From an uncultured bacterium (lineage in GTDB: Bacteria; Bacteroidota; Bacteroidia; Bacteroidales; Muribaculaceae), in assembly GCA_905214715.1 (NCBI GenBank), contig CAJMMT010000030.1:1-12391 (forward strand): DNA of 12,391 nucleotides, in the 5' to 3' direction. Shown in pieces: positions 5,955 to 12,391 of this stretch. The position numbers and the translations under genes were made by a program. The notes under the pieces were generated by a model that worked only from the letters and a program-made list of their open reading frames with translations, was not told the DNA's origin and did no database searches. How positions within the stretch are numbered: the stretch's first letter is position 1; every line of letters starts with the position of its first letter.

Positions 5955-6920
5955 ATGATGCACGTTATCCTTTACGCCATTGTCCCTATCATCGTCGTGA
6001 TGCTTGCCGGATACATCTCCGGCAAAAAAGGTGTTTTCAATGGCGATGATGCCAAGAAGTTCAATAAAGTCGTACTCGACTACGCTCTTCCCGCCGCGCT
6101 GTTCATATCTATTGTAAACGCTACCCGCGATATGCTCGTCAGAGATATCAAGCTCACCGTGGTCTCCGTTGTAGGTATCATGGGATGCTTCATGATGGTA
6201 TATTTCATTTTCAAACTTTTCAAGAAGAATACCGGTGCCGATGCGGCCGTTTCAGCATTGATCAGCGGCTCGCCGACAATAGGATTTCTCGGGTTCGCCG
6301 TTCTTGAACCTATATTCGGCACAAACCTGACCGTAGCATTGGTCGTGGCCATAGTCGGCATAGTCGTCAATGCCATAGGTATTCCGGTAGGGTTGTCTCT
6401 CATGAACGCCTCGCTCGAGAAGACTGATTCCAAAGCGACGACAAAGAACCAAAATGCATGGATGCCGGTATTCAACGCATTGTCGCAGCCTGTAGCCTGG
6501 GCCCCTATCCTCGCGGTTATCTGGGTAATAATCGGTCTTCCCTGGCCAAAAGTCTTGAATCCCTCTTTCGACCTTATCAAGGGAGCCAACGCATCTATGG
6601 CCGTATTCGCGGCCGGCATCACCCTCTCGGCTATCAAGGTGCGCATAAACCGGCAGGCGATATTGGGTTCTGTCATGAAAATGTTCGTGATGCCCTGCGT
6701 AGTGTTGATTCTCGGAATGCTCTTCAAAATGGATCCCTTCGATCTTAAGATGCTCGTGGTGGCGGCCGCGTTGCCTCCGGCCTTCACCGGTATCATTATC
6801 GCCGATGAAAACAATACATATGTGGCTACGGGCACATCTTCGCTGACATTGTCCATGCTGCTGTTCATAGGTACGTTGCCGTTATGGATATGGCTTACCG
6901 AGCTTGCCCTTGGAATATGA
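5955..6920 (+). CDS. AEC-family transporter
   Basis: A 321-residue integral membrane protein of the auxin efflux carrier (AEC) family, whose bacterial members carry organic acids such as malonate or malate, or amino acids. About ten hydrophobic helices arranged as two halves are visible. Family features are the N-terminal VPIIVVMLAGYISGKKGVF, the segment KKFNKVVLDYALPAALF with its conserved helix-breaking proline, and a related half beginning near residue 175 with QPVAWAPILAVIWVI. The second half ends with the PPAF segment (residues 274-277) and ADENN. Length and order are normal. Two ATG codons stand in tandem at 5955 and 5958, either of which could be the start. The substrate cannot be deduced. 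It is transcribed alone, and its long upstream region contains repeat element 3. It converges on tex, with two inverted repeats between them. Confidence 0.9.
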   Translation: MMHVILYAIVPIIVVMLAGYISGKKGVFNGDDAKKFNKVVLDYALPAALFISIVNATRDMLVRDIKLTVVSVVGIMGCFMMVYFIFKLFKKNTGADAAVSALISGSPTIGFLGFAVLEPIFGTNLTVALVVAIVGIVVNAIGIPVGLSLMNASLEKTDSKATTKNQNAWMPVFNALSQPVAWAPILAVIWVIIGLPWPKVLNPSFDLIKGANASMAVFAAGITLSAIKVRINRQAILGSVMKMFVMPCVVLILGMLFKMDPFDLKMLVVAAALPPAFTGIIIADENNTYVATGTSSLTLSMLLFIGTLPLWIWLTELALGI

Positions 6921-6921
6921 G

Positions 6922-6994
6922 AATAATGCGACGAGTCGCACTATTGTAACACATGAAGCCCTTCATGCAAAAAATATCCTTGCATGAAGGGCTT
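6922..6994. terminator. Two hairpins between convergent genes
   Basis: The first hairpin has TGCGAC (6927-6932) against GTCGCA (6935-6940), extended outward to about 11 pairs with one mismatch. The second is a perfect 15-bp stem, AAGCCCTTCATGCAA (6956-6970) against TTGCATGAAGGGCTT (6980-6994), with a 9-base loop. They lie between the stop codon of the AEC gene and that of tex on the opposite strand, so they probably end transcription from both sides. Neither has a long T-run, so the mechanism is inferred from position and stem strength. Confidence 0.6.
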
Positions 6995-7016
6995 GCATTA
7001 TAGAGATGATCCGACA

Positions 7017-9161
7017 TTACAACAATAAAGACAGGCTGATGCGACGCCTGTCGGTATCGACATCCATTACCTTCGCCTTTATCTGCTGACCCAGTTTAAG
7101 TACATCGCTTACGGCATTTACCCGTGTTCGGGACAACTGCGAAATATGTACCAGTCCGTTTTCCTTTATTCCAAGATTCACAAACGCGCCGAAAGCCGTT
7201 ATGTTGTTGACCAATCCGGAAACCACCATGCCGGGCACAAGCTGTTCGAACGAATCTACATCAGGAACGAATGTCTCCCCATCGTTGTCCACTCTCGGGT
7301 CGCGCCCGGGTTTGCGCAGTTCCGCCACAATGTCGGTTATCGTGGCCTCGCCTCCGATTCCGGCCACGGCCATGGCATGAATATCTATGCTGTCAAGCAA
7401 TTCCCGGTTAGCCGGCAGTTCAGAAGTCTTAACGCCGAGTCGCCGCGCTATCTCTGTCACTATGGGATAGCTCTCGGGATGGATACCTGTATTGTCCAAC
7501 GGCTCCCTACCTCCGGACACACGCAAAAATCCGGCACAGAGTTCAAAAGCCTTGTCGCCCAGACGCGGCACTCGTTTCAAGTCTCGCCTCGAACTGAAAG
7601 CGCCGTTGGCCGTACGGTAAGCCACGATATTGGCCGCAAGTGCGGGACCGATACCGGAAACGTAAGAAAGCAACCGCTCTGAAGCTGTGTTCACATCCAC
7701 TCCAACGGCATTCACACAGCTCATCACCGTATAGTCAAGCGCGTTCTTAAGCCCGGTCTGGTCCACATCGTGCTGATACTGTCCCACACCTATCGACTTG
7801 GGATCTATCTTCACAAGTTCCGCGAGCGGGTCGATCAGCCTACGCCCTATCGACACGGCCCCGCGTACCGTTACATCCTTGTCCGGAAATTCCTTGCGGG
7901 CCAGGTCTGACGCTGAATAAACCGAAGCTCCGTTTTCATTAACAACGTAGATGGCATTGCCGGGCAACAGAGAGGCTCCGCGCAAAAAACGCTCTGTCTC
8001 GCGCGAGGCGGTGCCGTTGCCAAGAGCGATCGCATCAAGACGGTAACGTTCTATCATATCGGAAAGAATCCTGCGTGCGCCTTCGGTATCCTGTCGGGGG
8101 GCTGTTGGGTAGACTACCGTATCGTAAAGCAACGTCCCATGCTCGTCTATCGCCACCGCTTTACAACCTGTACGATAGCCCGGGTCGAGAGCCAACACAC
8201 GCCGGCCCTTCAGCGGAGCCGCAAGCAACAGCTGTCGCAGGTTCTCGCTGAAGATACCTATAGCCACACGGTCGGCATCCTCTTTCAGCGATGCGGAAAG
8301 TTCGGATTCTACCGACGGACGCAAAAGACGACCCGAAGCATCGGCAACGGCATCCGCTATAAGTTCCCGGCATTGGCGCGACACGCCCTGAGGGATAAAG
8401 GCACGGCACAGGTCATTTACCAATCTGTCTGATGAATCATTAAGCTGATATCGTACCTTCAGCATACCCTCTTTCTCTGCGCGACGCAAAGCAAGATACT
8501 GATGCGAAGGCAGATGACGCACGCGATGTGAGAAACCTCCGTACTGAGCGAACGGCGAGGAGGCAAGTTCGGCACTTTTGCCACGGGCTGCCTCGGCGAC
8601 GATCGTACCCGAATAATCATATGCCTTCCGCGTTATGTTTCGCAGACGCGTAGATTCCGAGGCGCGCTCGGCTATTATGTCGGAAGCGCCCGCAAGCGCT
8701 TCGTCTACATCCGCAACACCTTTTTTATCTACAAATCTCTTTGCCGCGCCATAACAGTCGGGAGCCGTTCCTGACATTATCATGTCGGCCAAAGGTTCGA
8801 GTCCTTTCTCCCGGGCTACTGTGGCACGCGTGCGTTTGCGCGGTTTGAAAGGAGCGTAGATATCCTCCACGGCTGTCGTGGTTTCAGCTTCTTCAAGGCG
8901 ACGGCGCAGCTCAGGTGTCAGTTTCCCAGCCGCTTCCGCAGCCTGTAACACGGTTTCCTTGCGTGCCTCAAGGTCGCGCACCGCCTTAAGGGTGGTTTCG
9001 ATTCCCCTTACCGCCACCTCATCAAGCGAACCGGTACGTTCCTTACGATACCGGCTTATGAACGGAACGGTAGCTCCTTCGTCAAGCAATTCCACAGTAG
9101 CCTTCACTCCACGCACCGGAAGGTCAAGACGACGGGCTATCTCTGCATATATATCTGTCAT
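7017..9161 (-). CDS. tex: Tex, RNA-binding transcription accessory protein
   Basis: A 714-residue protein, the normal length for Tex, a conserved cytoplasmic nucleic-acid-binding factor related to eukaryotic Spt6 and linked to transcription and gene expression control. Domains in order: Tex N-terminal helical region (about 1-200, with TVPFISRYRKERTGSLDE at 31-48), YqgF/RNase-H-like domain beginning near 320 (LALDPGYRTGCKAVAID), the Tex signature KSIGVGQYQHDV at 455-466, helix-hairpin-helix region about 490-550 (VSGIGPALAANIVAYR), a second helical region, and a C-terminal S1 domain about 642-712 (GMVVSGLVNNITAFGAFVNL, HISQLS, RRRISLSL). No domain is missing. Its start lies 21 bases beyond the phosphatase stop codon, so the two may be co-transcribed. 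Confidence 0.96.
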   Translation of the reverse strand: MTDIYAEIARRLDLPVRGVKATVELLDEGATVPFISRYRKERTGSLDEVAVRGIETTLKAVRDLEARKETVLQAAEAAGKLTPELRRRLEEAETTTAVEDIYAPFKPRKRTRATVAREKGLEPLADMIMSGTAPDCYGAAKRFVDKKGVADVDEALAGASDIIAERASESTRLRNITRKAYDYSGTIVAEAARGKSAELASSPFAQYGGFSHRVRHLPSHQYLALRRAEKEGMLKVRYQLNDSSDRLVNDLCRAFIPQGVSRQCRELIADAVADASGRLLRPSVESELSASLKEDADRVAIGIFSENLRQLLLAAPLKGRRVLALDPGYRTGCKAVAIDEHGTLLYDTVVYPTAPRQDTEGARRILSDMIERYRLDAIALGNGTASRETERFLRGASLLPGNAIYVVNENGASVYSASDLARKEFPDKDVTVRGAVSIGRRLIDPLAELVKIDPKSIGVGQYQHDVDQTGLKNALDYTVMSCVNAVGVDVNTASERLLSYVSGIGPALAANIVAYRTANGAFSSRRDLKRVPRLGDKAFELCAGFLRVSGGREPLDNTGIHPESYPIVTEIARRLGVKTSELPANRELLDSIDIHAMAVAGIGGEATITDIVAELRKPGRDPRVDNDGETFVPDVDSFEQLVPGMVVSGLVNNITAFGAFVNLGIKENGLVHISQLSRTRVNAVSDVLKLGQQIKAKVMDVDTDRRRISLSLLL

Positions 9162-9182
9162 TTACAAGTATGATAAACCAAT

Positions 9183-9755
9183 TCAGGACATTTTTCGGGA
9201 TAATGAGTCATAGAGATTTGCGGTGCCGTTTTCCAGAAGGTCGAGAACGAGTTCGAAGCCTTCGCTCCCCTCATAATAAGGGTCGGGTATATGGTCATAG
9301 CGGGTGGAAAGCGTCACGAAATCGATCATAGGTACAATCTTGGCCTCGGACTCTATATTCGGGGCCATCTCTTTCAAGTCGCGTACGTTGGCCGAATCCA
9401 TCGCCACGATTATATCGAAATCGGCAAAGTCACTTTCCCGTACCTTTCTGGCCCGGTGTGTAAGGTCATACCCGCGTCTTTGGGCATGTATGCGCATCCT
9501 ACGGTCGGGCAGATCACCGACATGGTATCCTCCGGTTCCGGCCGAATCTATCACCCATCTATCGGCATCATCATTGGCCTCAACGACTGCCCGCATCAGC
9601 CCCTCGGCAGCCGGCGACCGGCATATATTGCCCAGGCACACGAACAGGACCCTTATCTTTTCCTTATCTTTTATTCTGTCTATAACATCTCCGGTGCCTT
9701 CAGGCAACCGGGAGTCCGCAGTCATTCTCTTCATATGTTCCATACAGCAGGCCAT
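9183..9755 (-). CDS. Low-molecular-weight protein tyrosine phosphatase
   Basis: A 190-residue member of the LMW-PTP family, cytoplasmic enzymes that remove phosphate from phosphotyrosine and act in bacteria on kinases or polysaccharide-export regulators. The catalytic P-loop CLGNICRS is at 40-47 (nucleophile Cys40, Arg46), right after the strand IRVLFV. The general-acid motif DPYY is at 158-161. About 35 residues precede the catalytic strand, far more than the handful usual in the family, so the real start may be one of the downstream Met codons at residues 5, 8 or 11 (9743, 9734 or 9725). The first ATG also lies inside the stem of a 12-bp hairpin. No polysaccharide genes are adjacent, so the substrate is unknown. 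It stands between the peptide transporter and tex on the same strand. Confidence 0.92.
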   Translation of the reverse strand: MACCMEHMKRMTADSRLPEGTGDVIDRIKDKEKIRVLFVCLGNICRSPAAEGLMRAVVEANDDADRWVIDSAGTGGYHVGDLPDRRMRIHAQRRGYDLTHRARKVRESDFADFDIIVAMDSANVRDLKEMAPNIESEAKIVPMIDFVTLSTRYDHIPDPYYEGSEGFELVLDLLENGTANLYDSLSRKMS

Positions 9756-9778
9756 CTGCCCTATATGGGCAGATGGCC
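9750..9778. terminator. Perfect 12-bp hairpin after POT gene
   Basis: GGCCATCTGCCC at 9750-9761 pairs perfectly with GGGCAGATGGCC at 9767-9778 around a TATAT loop. It lies 25 bases past the stop codon of the peptide transporter. Read leftward there is no T-run after it, so it is not a textbook intrinsic terminator. It could be an mRNA 3'-end stabiliser or an attenuating structure between transporter and phosphatase. Confidence 0.55.
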
Positions 9779-9802
9779 TTGTTCTGAGTTTGTTTCGTTA
9801 TG

Positions 9803-11335
9803 CTATTTTGTTACGCGTTCAAGCCACCCTACCATGGCATACATCACGCCCATCGATACCAGGCACACACTGAGGAATACGGTCCATGCCACCCATATCG
9901 GACATGCGTTGTAGATAAGCGGGCCAATCCAGAGCAACAGGTTGCCTACGGCCGTGGCACCCAGCCAAAGGCCCTGACAAAGACCCTGAAGATGTTTCGG
10001 GGCTACTTTCGACACGAACGAGAGGCCCAGCGGAGATATGAACAACTCGGCCACAGTCAGGAAGAAGTAGAGCACAAAGAGAACCCAGGGACCGGTCTTG
10101 AGCGCTTCGGCCTCTCCGGAGGGAAGGGCCTTGAACACGTCGGCGGAAGGATAACCTTTCAATGCGGAGAACACCATCAGGAAAAGGTATGCCACACCGG
10201 CCAGACCCATACCTATCGCAATCTTGCGCGGGGTAGATATCTCCTTGCCACGTTTGTGGAGAGCGCCGAACAGCATCATGACAAACGGAGTAAGCACAAT
10301 TACATAGAAAGGATTCAATGCCTGCCAGATTTCCGGGGCTACCGAGTCGGTCTTGACGAAGTCACGTGCGAACAGGGACAACGACGTACCGTTCTGATGG
10401 AACGAGAACCAGAAGAAAATGGCTATGCCCAGCACTGCGAAAAGGGCATACATGCGCTGTTTGATTTCGGCGGCCATACGCTTCTTCTCTTCCGGAGTGT
10501 ATGTCTCTACCGATTCTTTCTCCTTGCGGCTCGGGTTGGGAAGCATCTTCTTTGTTCCGAGGAAAATGCACAAGGATATCAGCATGGCCACCACCGAAGC
10601 TATGAAGCTATAGTGGATACCGGTGTTGAATACGTTCAGATACCGGGTGCAGAACTCCTGTACAGCCGCGCCGGTGTGGGCTATATCGCCGCCTACCGCA
10701 GATATAAGGGCATACAGGTTATTCATGTTCTGAGTGTCCATGCTGTCGGTCAGCGACAGGTATTGGTGTGCCAGCGCAGGCAGCGATGCGTTGTATTCCA
10801 AACCGTTGACACCGAGCCACCAGCTGCGGAGTATAGGAGCCACGAAAGGAGCCAGCACACCGCCTATGTTTATGAACACATAGAAAATCTGGAAACCGGC
10901 ATCACGCTGCGATGAATAGCGGGGATTGTCGTAAAGCTGACCCACTATGGCCTGAAGATTACCTTTGAACAAGCCGTTGCCGAAAGCTATCAGGAACAGA
11001 GAGCAGCAGGTAAGCGTAAGCAGCCACACCTGGTTTTCGGCGGTGGCGAAAATGGGGATGGCCAGGATTATATAGCCGATGGTCATTACCACAAGGCCCC
11101 AGATGATGGTGCCCTTATAATTCTGCGTGCGGTCCGCTATAACGCCGCCTACCAGGCTCAGCACATAAATGCCGGCATAGAAGCAGGAATAGACAATGGC
11201 GCTCGTCTCCTCCTTGAGTCCGAACTTGGAACAGAGGAACAGCACCAGAACCGCGTTCATGATGTAATAGCCGAATCGCTCGCCCATATTCGACAGGGCG
11301 GCCGGTATCAGCCCTTTAGGATGGTTTTTAAACAT
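9803..11335 (-). CDS. POT/PTR-family peptide transporter
   Basis: A 510-residue inner-membrane symporter of the proton-dependent oligopeptide transporter family within the MFS, which imports di- and tripeptides. Family motifs visible: MGERFGYY at 17-24, the MFS loop GGVIADR at 63-69, the PTR2 signature AGFQIFYVFINIGGVLAPFV at 146-165, FFWFSFHQNGTSL at 307-319, LNPFYVIVLTP at 340-350, and SPLGLSFVSKVAPKHLQG at 434-451. An extra soluble stretch of about 65 residues (about 175-238) sits between helices in the first half. In the proton-coupling motif ExxER the first Glu is Asn16, a variant that also seems usual in Bacteroidota homologues. It is preceded by its own -7 box (11408-11415). Confidence 0.94.
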   Translation of the reverse strand: MFKNHPKGLIPAALSNMGERFGYYIMNAVLVLFLCSKFGLKEETSAIVYSCFYAGIYVLSLVGGVIADRTQNYKGTIIWGLVVMTIGYIILAIPIFATAENQVWLLTLTCCSLFLIAFGNGLFKGNLQAIVGQLYDNPRYSSQRDAGFQIFYVFINIGGVLAPFVAPILRSWWLGVNGLEYNASLPALAHQYLSLTDSMDTQNMNNLYALISAVGGDIAHTGAAVQEFCTRYLNVFNTGIHYSFIASVVAMLISLCIFLGTKKMLPNPSRKEKESVETYTPEEKKRMAAEIKQRMYALFAVLGIAIFFWFSFHQNGTSLSLFARDFVKTDSVAPEIWQALNPFYVIVLTPFVMMLFGALHKRGKEISTPRKIAIGMGLAGVAYLFLMVFSALKGYPSADVFKALPSGEAEALKTGPWVLFVLYFFLTVAELFISPLGLSFVSKVAPKHLQGLCQGLWLGATAVGNLLLWIGPLIYNACPIWVAWTVFLSVCLVSMGVMYAMVGWLERVTK

Positions 11336-11374
11336 AAACGGGTATTATTAAGGTTATAAAGTGTCTTATGGCAA

Positions 11375-11399
11375 AAGCGCACCGACAGGAGAAGCGCTT
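11375..11399 (-). promoter_or_regulatory. Leader hairpin of POT gene
   Basis: AAGCGC at 11375-11380 and GCGCTT at 11394-11399 can form a 6-bp stem in the roughly 66-base leader between the -7 box and the start codon. It is short and of uncertain meaning. Confidence 0.25.
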
Positions 11400-11407
11400 A
11401 TATTCTC

Positions 11408-11415
11408 CAAAGATA
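11408..11415 (-). promoter_or_regulatory. -7 box TATCTTTG of POT gene
   Basis: On the minus strand this reads TATCTTTG, an exact fit to TAnnTTTG, in the short gap between the MazG-like gene and the transporter. It predicts a transcript start near 11401 and makes the transporter its own transcription unit. A possible -33 TTG at 11431-11433 is somewhat too close. Confidence 0.6.
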
Positions 11416-11456
11416 GTAAAAAGATTCACACAATCCCGTATGAGTGCATATACTTT

Positions 11457-11774
11457 TCACGCTTTGGCATTGAAGCGGTCCTTGTCGCGGGTTTCGCGCT
11501 TGCGCAAAGCGGAGGCAAAAGCGTCTGTCAGATCTACCTCTGTCTGATTGTCCAGGCAGATTACCACCCAGAGCACATCGGCAAGTTCCTCGGCCAGCGA
11601 ATGGCGCAGATCACCCGGTTTCGCCACCTGGTCACCATAAGTGCGAGAGATTATCCGCGCCAGCTCACCTACCTCCTCGGTAAGGACAGCCATATTGGTC
11701 AGTTCAGAGAAATATCCTTTACCCGTCCCTTTTATCCATCTGTCTACAGTCTGTTGGGCTTCTTCTATTGTCAT
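11457..11774 (-). CDS. MazG-like nucleotide pyrophosphohydrolase
   Basis: A 105-residue, all-alpha, single-domain protein of the MazG-like NTP pyrophosphatase superfamily, which hydrolyses nucleoside triphosphates to monophosphate and pyrophosphate and cleans up non-canonical nucleotides. The metal-binding motifs are visible: EEVGE (Glu33, Glu34, Glu37) and EELAD (Glu63, Asp66), the EExxE and ExxD pattern of the family. Its length fits single-domain MazG-like proteins, not full two-domain MazG. The start is three bases after the dtd stop codon, so the two genes form an operon and are probably translationally coupled. Both are quality-control enzymes, one for nucleotides and one for charged tRNA. 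The exact nucleotide substrate is unknown. Confidence 0.9.
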   Translation of the reverse strand: MTIEEAQQTVDRWIKGTGKGYFSELTNMAVLTEEVGELARIISRTYGDQVAKPGDLRHSLAEELADVLWVVICLDNQTEVDLTDAFASALRKRETRDKDRFNAKA

Positions 11775-11777
11775 AAG

Positions 11778-12227
11778 TCAGAATTCATTTGTGTCTGCTA
11801 TTATGGTTACAGGACCGTCGTTTATCAGTTCCACCTGCATGTCGGCGCCGAACTCGCCGCGGGCCACAGACTTACCTGTCACTTCCCCGAGTCTGATACA
11901 GAAAGTCTCATACAACGGCAAAGCCTCGGGACGCCCGGCTGCCTCTACATACGACGGACGGTTGCCACGCCGCAACGAAGCGGCGAGCGTAAACTGGCTC
12001 ACGGCCATTATCTCCACACCGGCATCAACACAGTTCACATTCATTACCCCCTCGGCATCAGGGAATATCCTCATTCCCGCTATCTTACGCGCCAGTTTGT
12101 CAGCCTCGGCCTCCGAATCTCCCTTGACGACACCAAGCAGAATCATCAGCCCGGGACCGATAGCCGACACCATACGGCCCTCCACCGTCACCGAAGCCCG
12201 CCGGACTCTTTGAATAACAGCTTTCAT
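11778..12227 (-). CDS. dtd: D-aminoacyl-tRNA deacylase Dtd
   Basis: A 149-residue protein, the normal length of bacterial Dtd, which hydrolyses D-aminoacyl-tRNA (and glycine mischarged on tRNA-Ala), releasing free tRNA and preventing D-amino acids from entering proteins. It acts as a homodimer in the cytoplasm. The N-terminus MKAVIQRVRRASVTVEG is typical. The two active-site motifs are present: SQFTL at 77-81, and NDGPVT at 136-141, which contains the cross-subunit Gly-cisPro. No residue is unusual. It is the first gene of the dtd/mazG-like unit, with a -7 box 20 bases upstream of its ATG. Confidence 0.96.
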   Translation of the reverse strand: MKAVIQRVRRASVTVEGRMVSAIGPGLMILLGVVKGDSEAEADKLARKIAGMRIFPDAEGVMNVNCVDAGVEIMAVSQFTLAASLRRGNRPSYVEAAGRPEALPLYETFCIRLGEVTGKSVARGEFGADMQVELINDGPVTIIADTNEF

Positions 12228-12246
12228 ATTGTAGTTTTGTTTTGTT

Positions 12247-12254
12247 CAAAAGTA
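12247..12254 (-). promoter_or_regulatory. -7 box TACTTTTG of dtd operon
   Basis: The minus strand reads TACTTTTG, fitting TAnnTTTG, about 20 bases before the dtd start codon. This predicts a very short leader of roughly 13 bases. A minus-strand TTTTTTG further upstream (complement near 12290-12296) is too far away to be a standard -33 element. Confidence 0.5.
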
Positions 12255-12284
12255 AGCATTTTTCGGTACATTCACTTCAGGACA

Positions 12285-12320
12285 TATAACAAAAAAGAGA
12301 CTGTCTTTCGACAATCTCTT
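12285..12320 (-). terminator. Intrinsic terminator, probably of a tRNA
   Basis: On the minus strand AAGAGATTGTC, a GAAA tetraloop and GACAGTCTCTT form an 11-bp stem with one mismatch (12295-12305 against 12310-12320), followed directly by a T-run (TTTTTTG). It would end a leftward transcript coming from the right. The only thing immediately upstream of it is the tRNA-like 3' end at 12322-12336. Confidence 0.7.
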
Positions 12321-12321
12321 A

Positions 12322-12336
12322 AAGTGACCCCGGAGG
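12322..12336 (-). other. tRNA 3'-end fragment, candidate att site
   Basis: The minus strand reads TCCCTCCGGGGTCAC followed by TTT. This is the shape of a tRNA 3' end: second half of the T arm, then the 3' acceptor strand, without encoded CCA, then a terminator two to three bases further on. Beyond 12336 the T loop (TTCGAAT) is not found and the sequence turns AT-rich, so no whole tRNA exists here. Such 3'-end duplicates are typical attachment scars of tRNA-targeting integrases. The isotype cannot be assigned. Confidence 0.45.
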
Positions 12337-12391
12337 GAACAATAAATATGAATAAAGATGAATTGTCTTAAATATTCGGAATGATATTATA

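Noticed and set aside
6080..6868. Minus-strand open frame of 262 codons
   Set aside because: It is antisense to the AEC transporter, which has convincing family features; the reverse frame has none.
9800..10915. Long plus-strand open frame of 371 codons
   Set aside because: It lies wholly antisense to the clearly recognisable peptide transporter, and its sequence is low-complexity, rich in His, Arg and Glu, with no domain.
11361..12371. Plus-strand open frame of 336 codons
   Set aside because: It runs antisense through both the MazG-like gene and dtd and across their promoter region; it has no recognisable domain.
12322..12391. A complete tRNA gene
   Set aside because: Only the 3' end is present; no T loop, anticodon arm or D arm follows in the remaining bases.

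Overview
The window looks like Bacteroidales DNA. Several upstream regions carry the Bacteroidota -7 box TAnnTTTG, and Shine-Dalgarno sequences are absent or weak. One secreted protein ends in the short C-terminal motif common in Bacteroidales exported proteins. A gut or Muribaculaceae-like lineage is a guess that the sequence does not settle. The left part (about 1-2280) is visibly more AT-rich than the housekeeping genes at 7000-12230.

Left region (1-3650), a probable integrated accessory element. Two minus-strand genes 15 bases apart encode a four-helix membrane protein with a large soluble middle domain, then a P-loop GTPase-like protein. The GTPase gene ends only 37 bases from the window edge. 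To their right is a 353-base AT-rich spacer. It holds a rightward -7 box followed by a strong intrinsic terminator, so possibly a small RNA. The -7 box also matches the CTnDOT-type attachment core GTAnnTTTGC. Next comes a tyrosine recombinase on the minus strand.

Middle region (3600-7000). A secreted protein with a signal peptide and a type-IX-like C-terminus lies on the minus strand, and an AEC-family transporter on the plus strand. The roughly 910 bases between their start codons contain three structured repeat elements of 184, 130 and 201 bases. Each is bounded by its own unique inverted repeat of 20-22 bp. All three share a related internal core, and two of them also share a hairpin in which the stem sequence changes but pairing and loop are kept. 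This is the most unusual structure in the window.

Right region (7000-12260), chromosomal housekeeping genes on the minus strand: dtd and a MazG-like pyrophosphohydrolase as one unit, then a POT-family peptide transporter, a low-molecular-weight tyrosine phosphatase, and tex. The transporter and dtd each have a -7 box just upstream.

Right edge (12290-12391). A minus-strand intrinsic terminator is followed by about 15 bases that look like the 3' end of a tRNA, after which the sequence turns AT-rich without completing a tRNA. This is what the scar of a tRNA-targeting integrative element looks like, so the window may stop just inside a second element.
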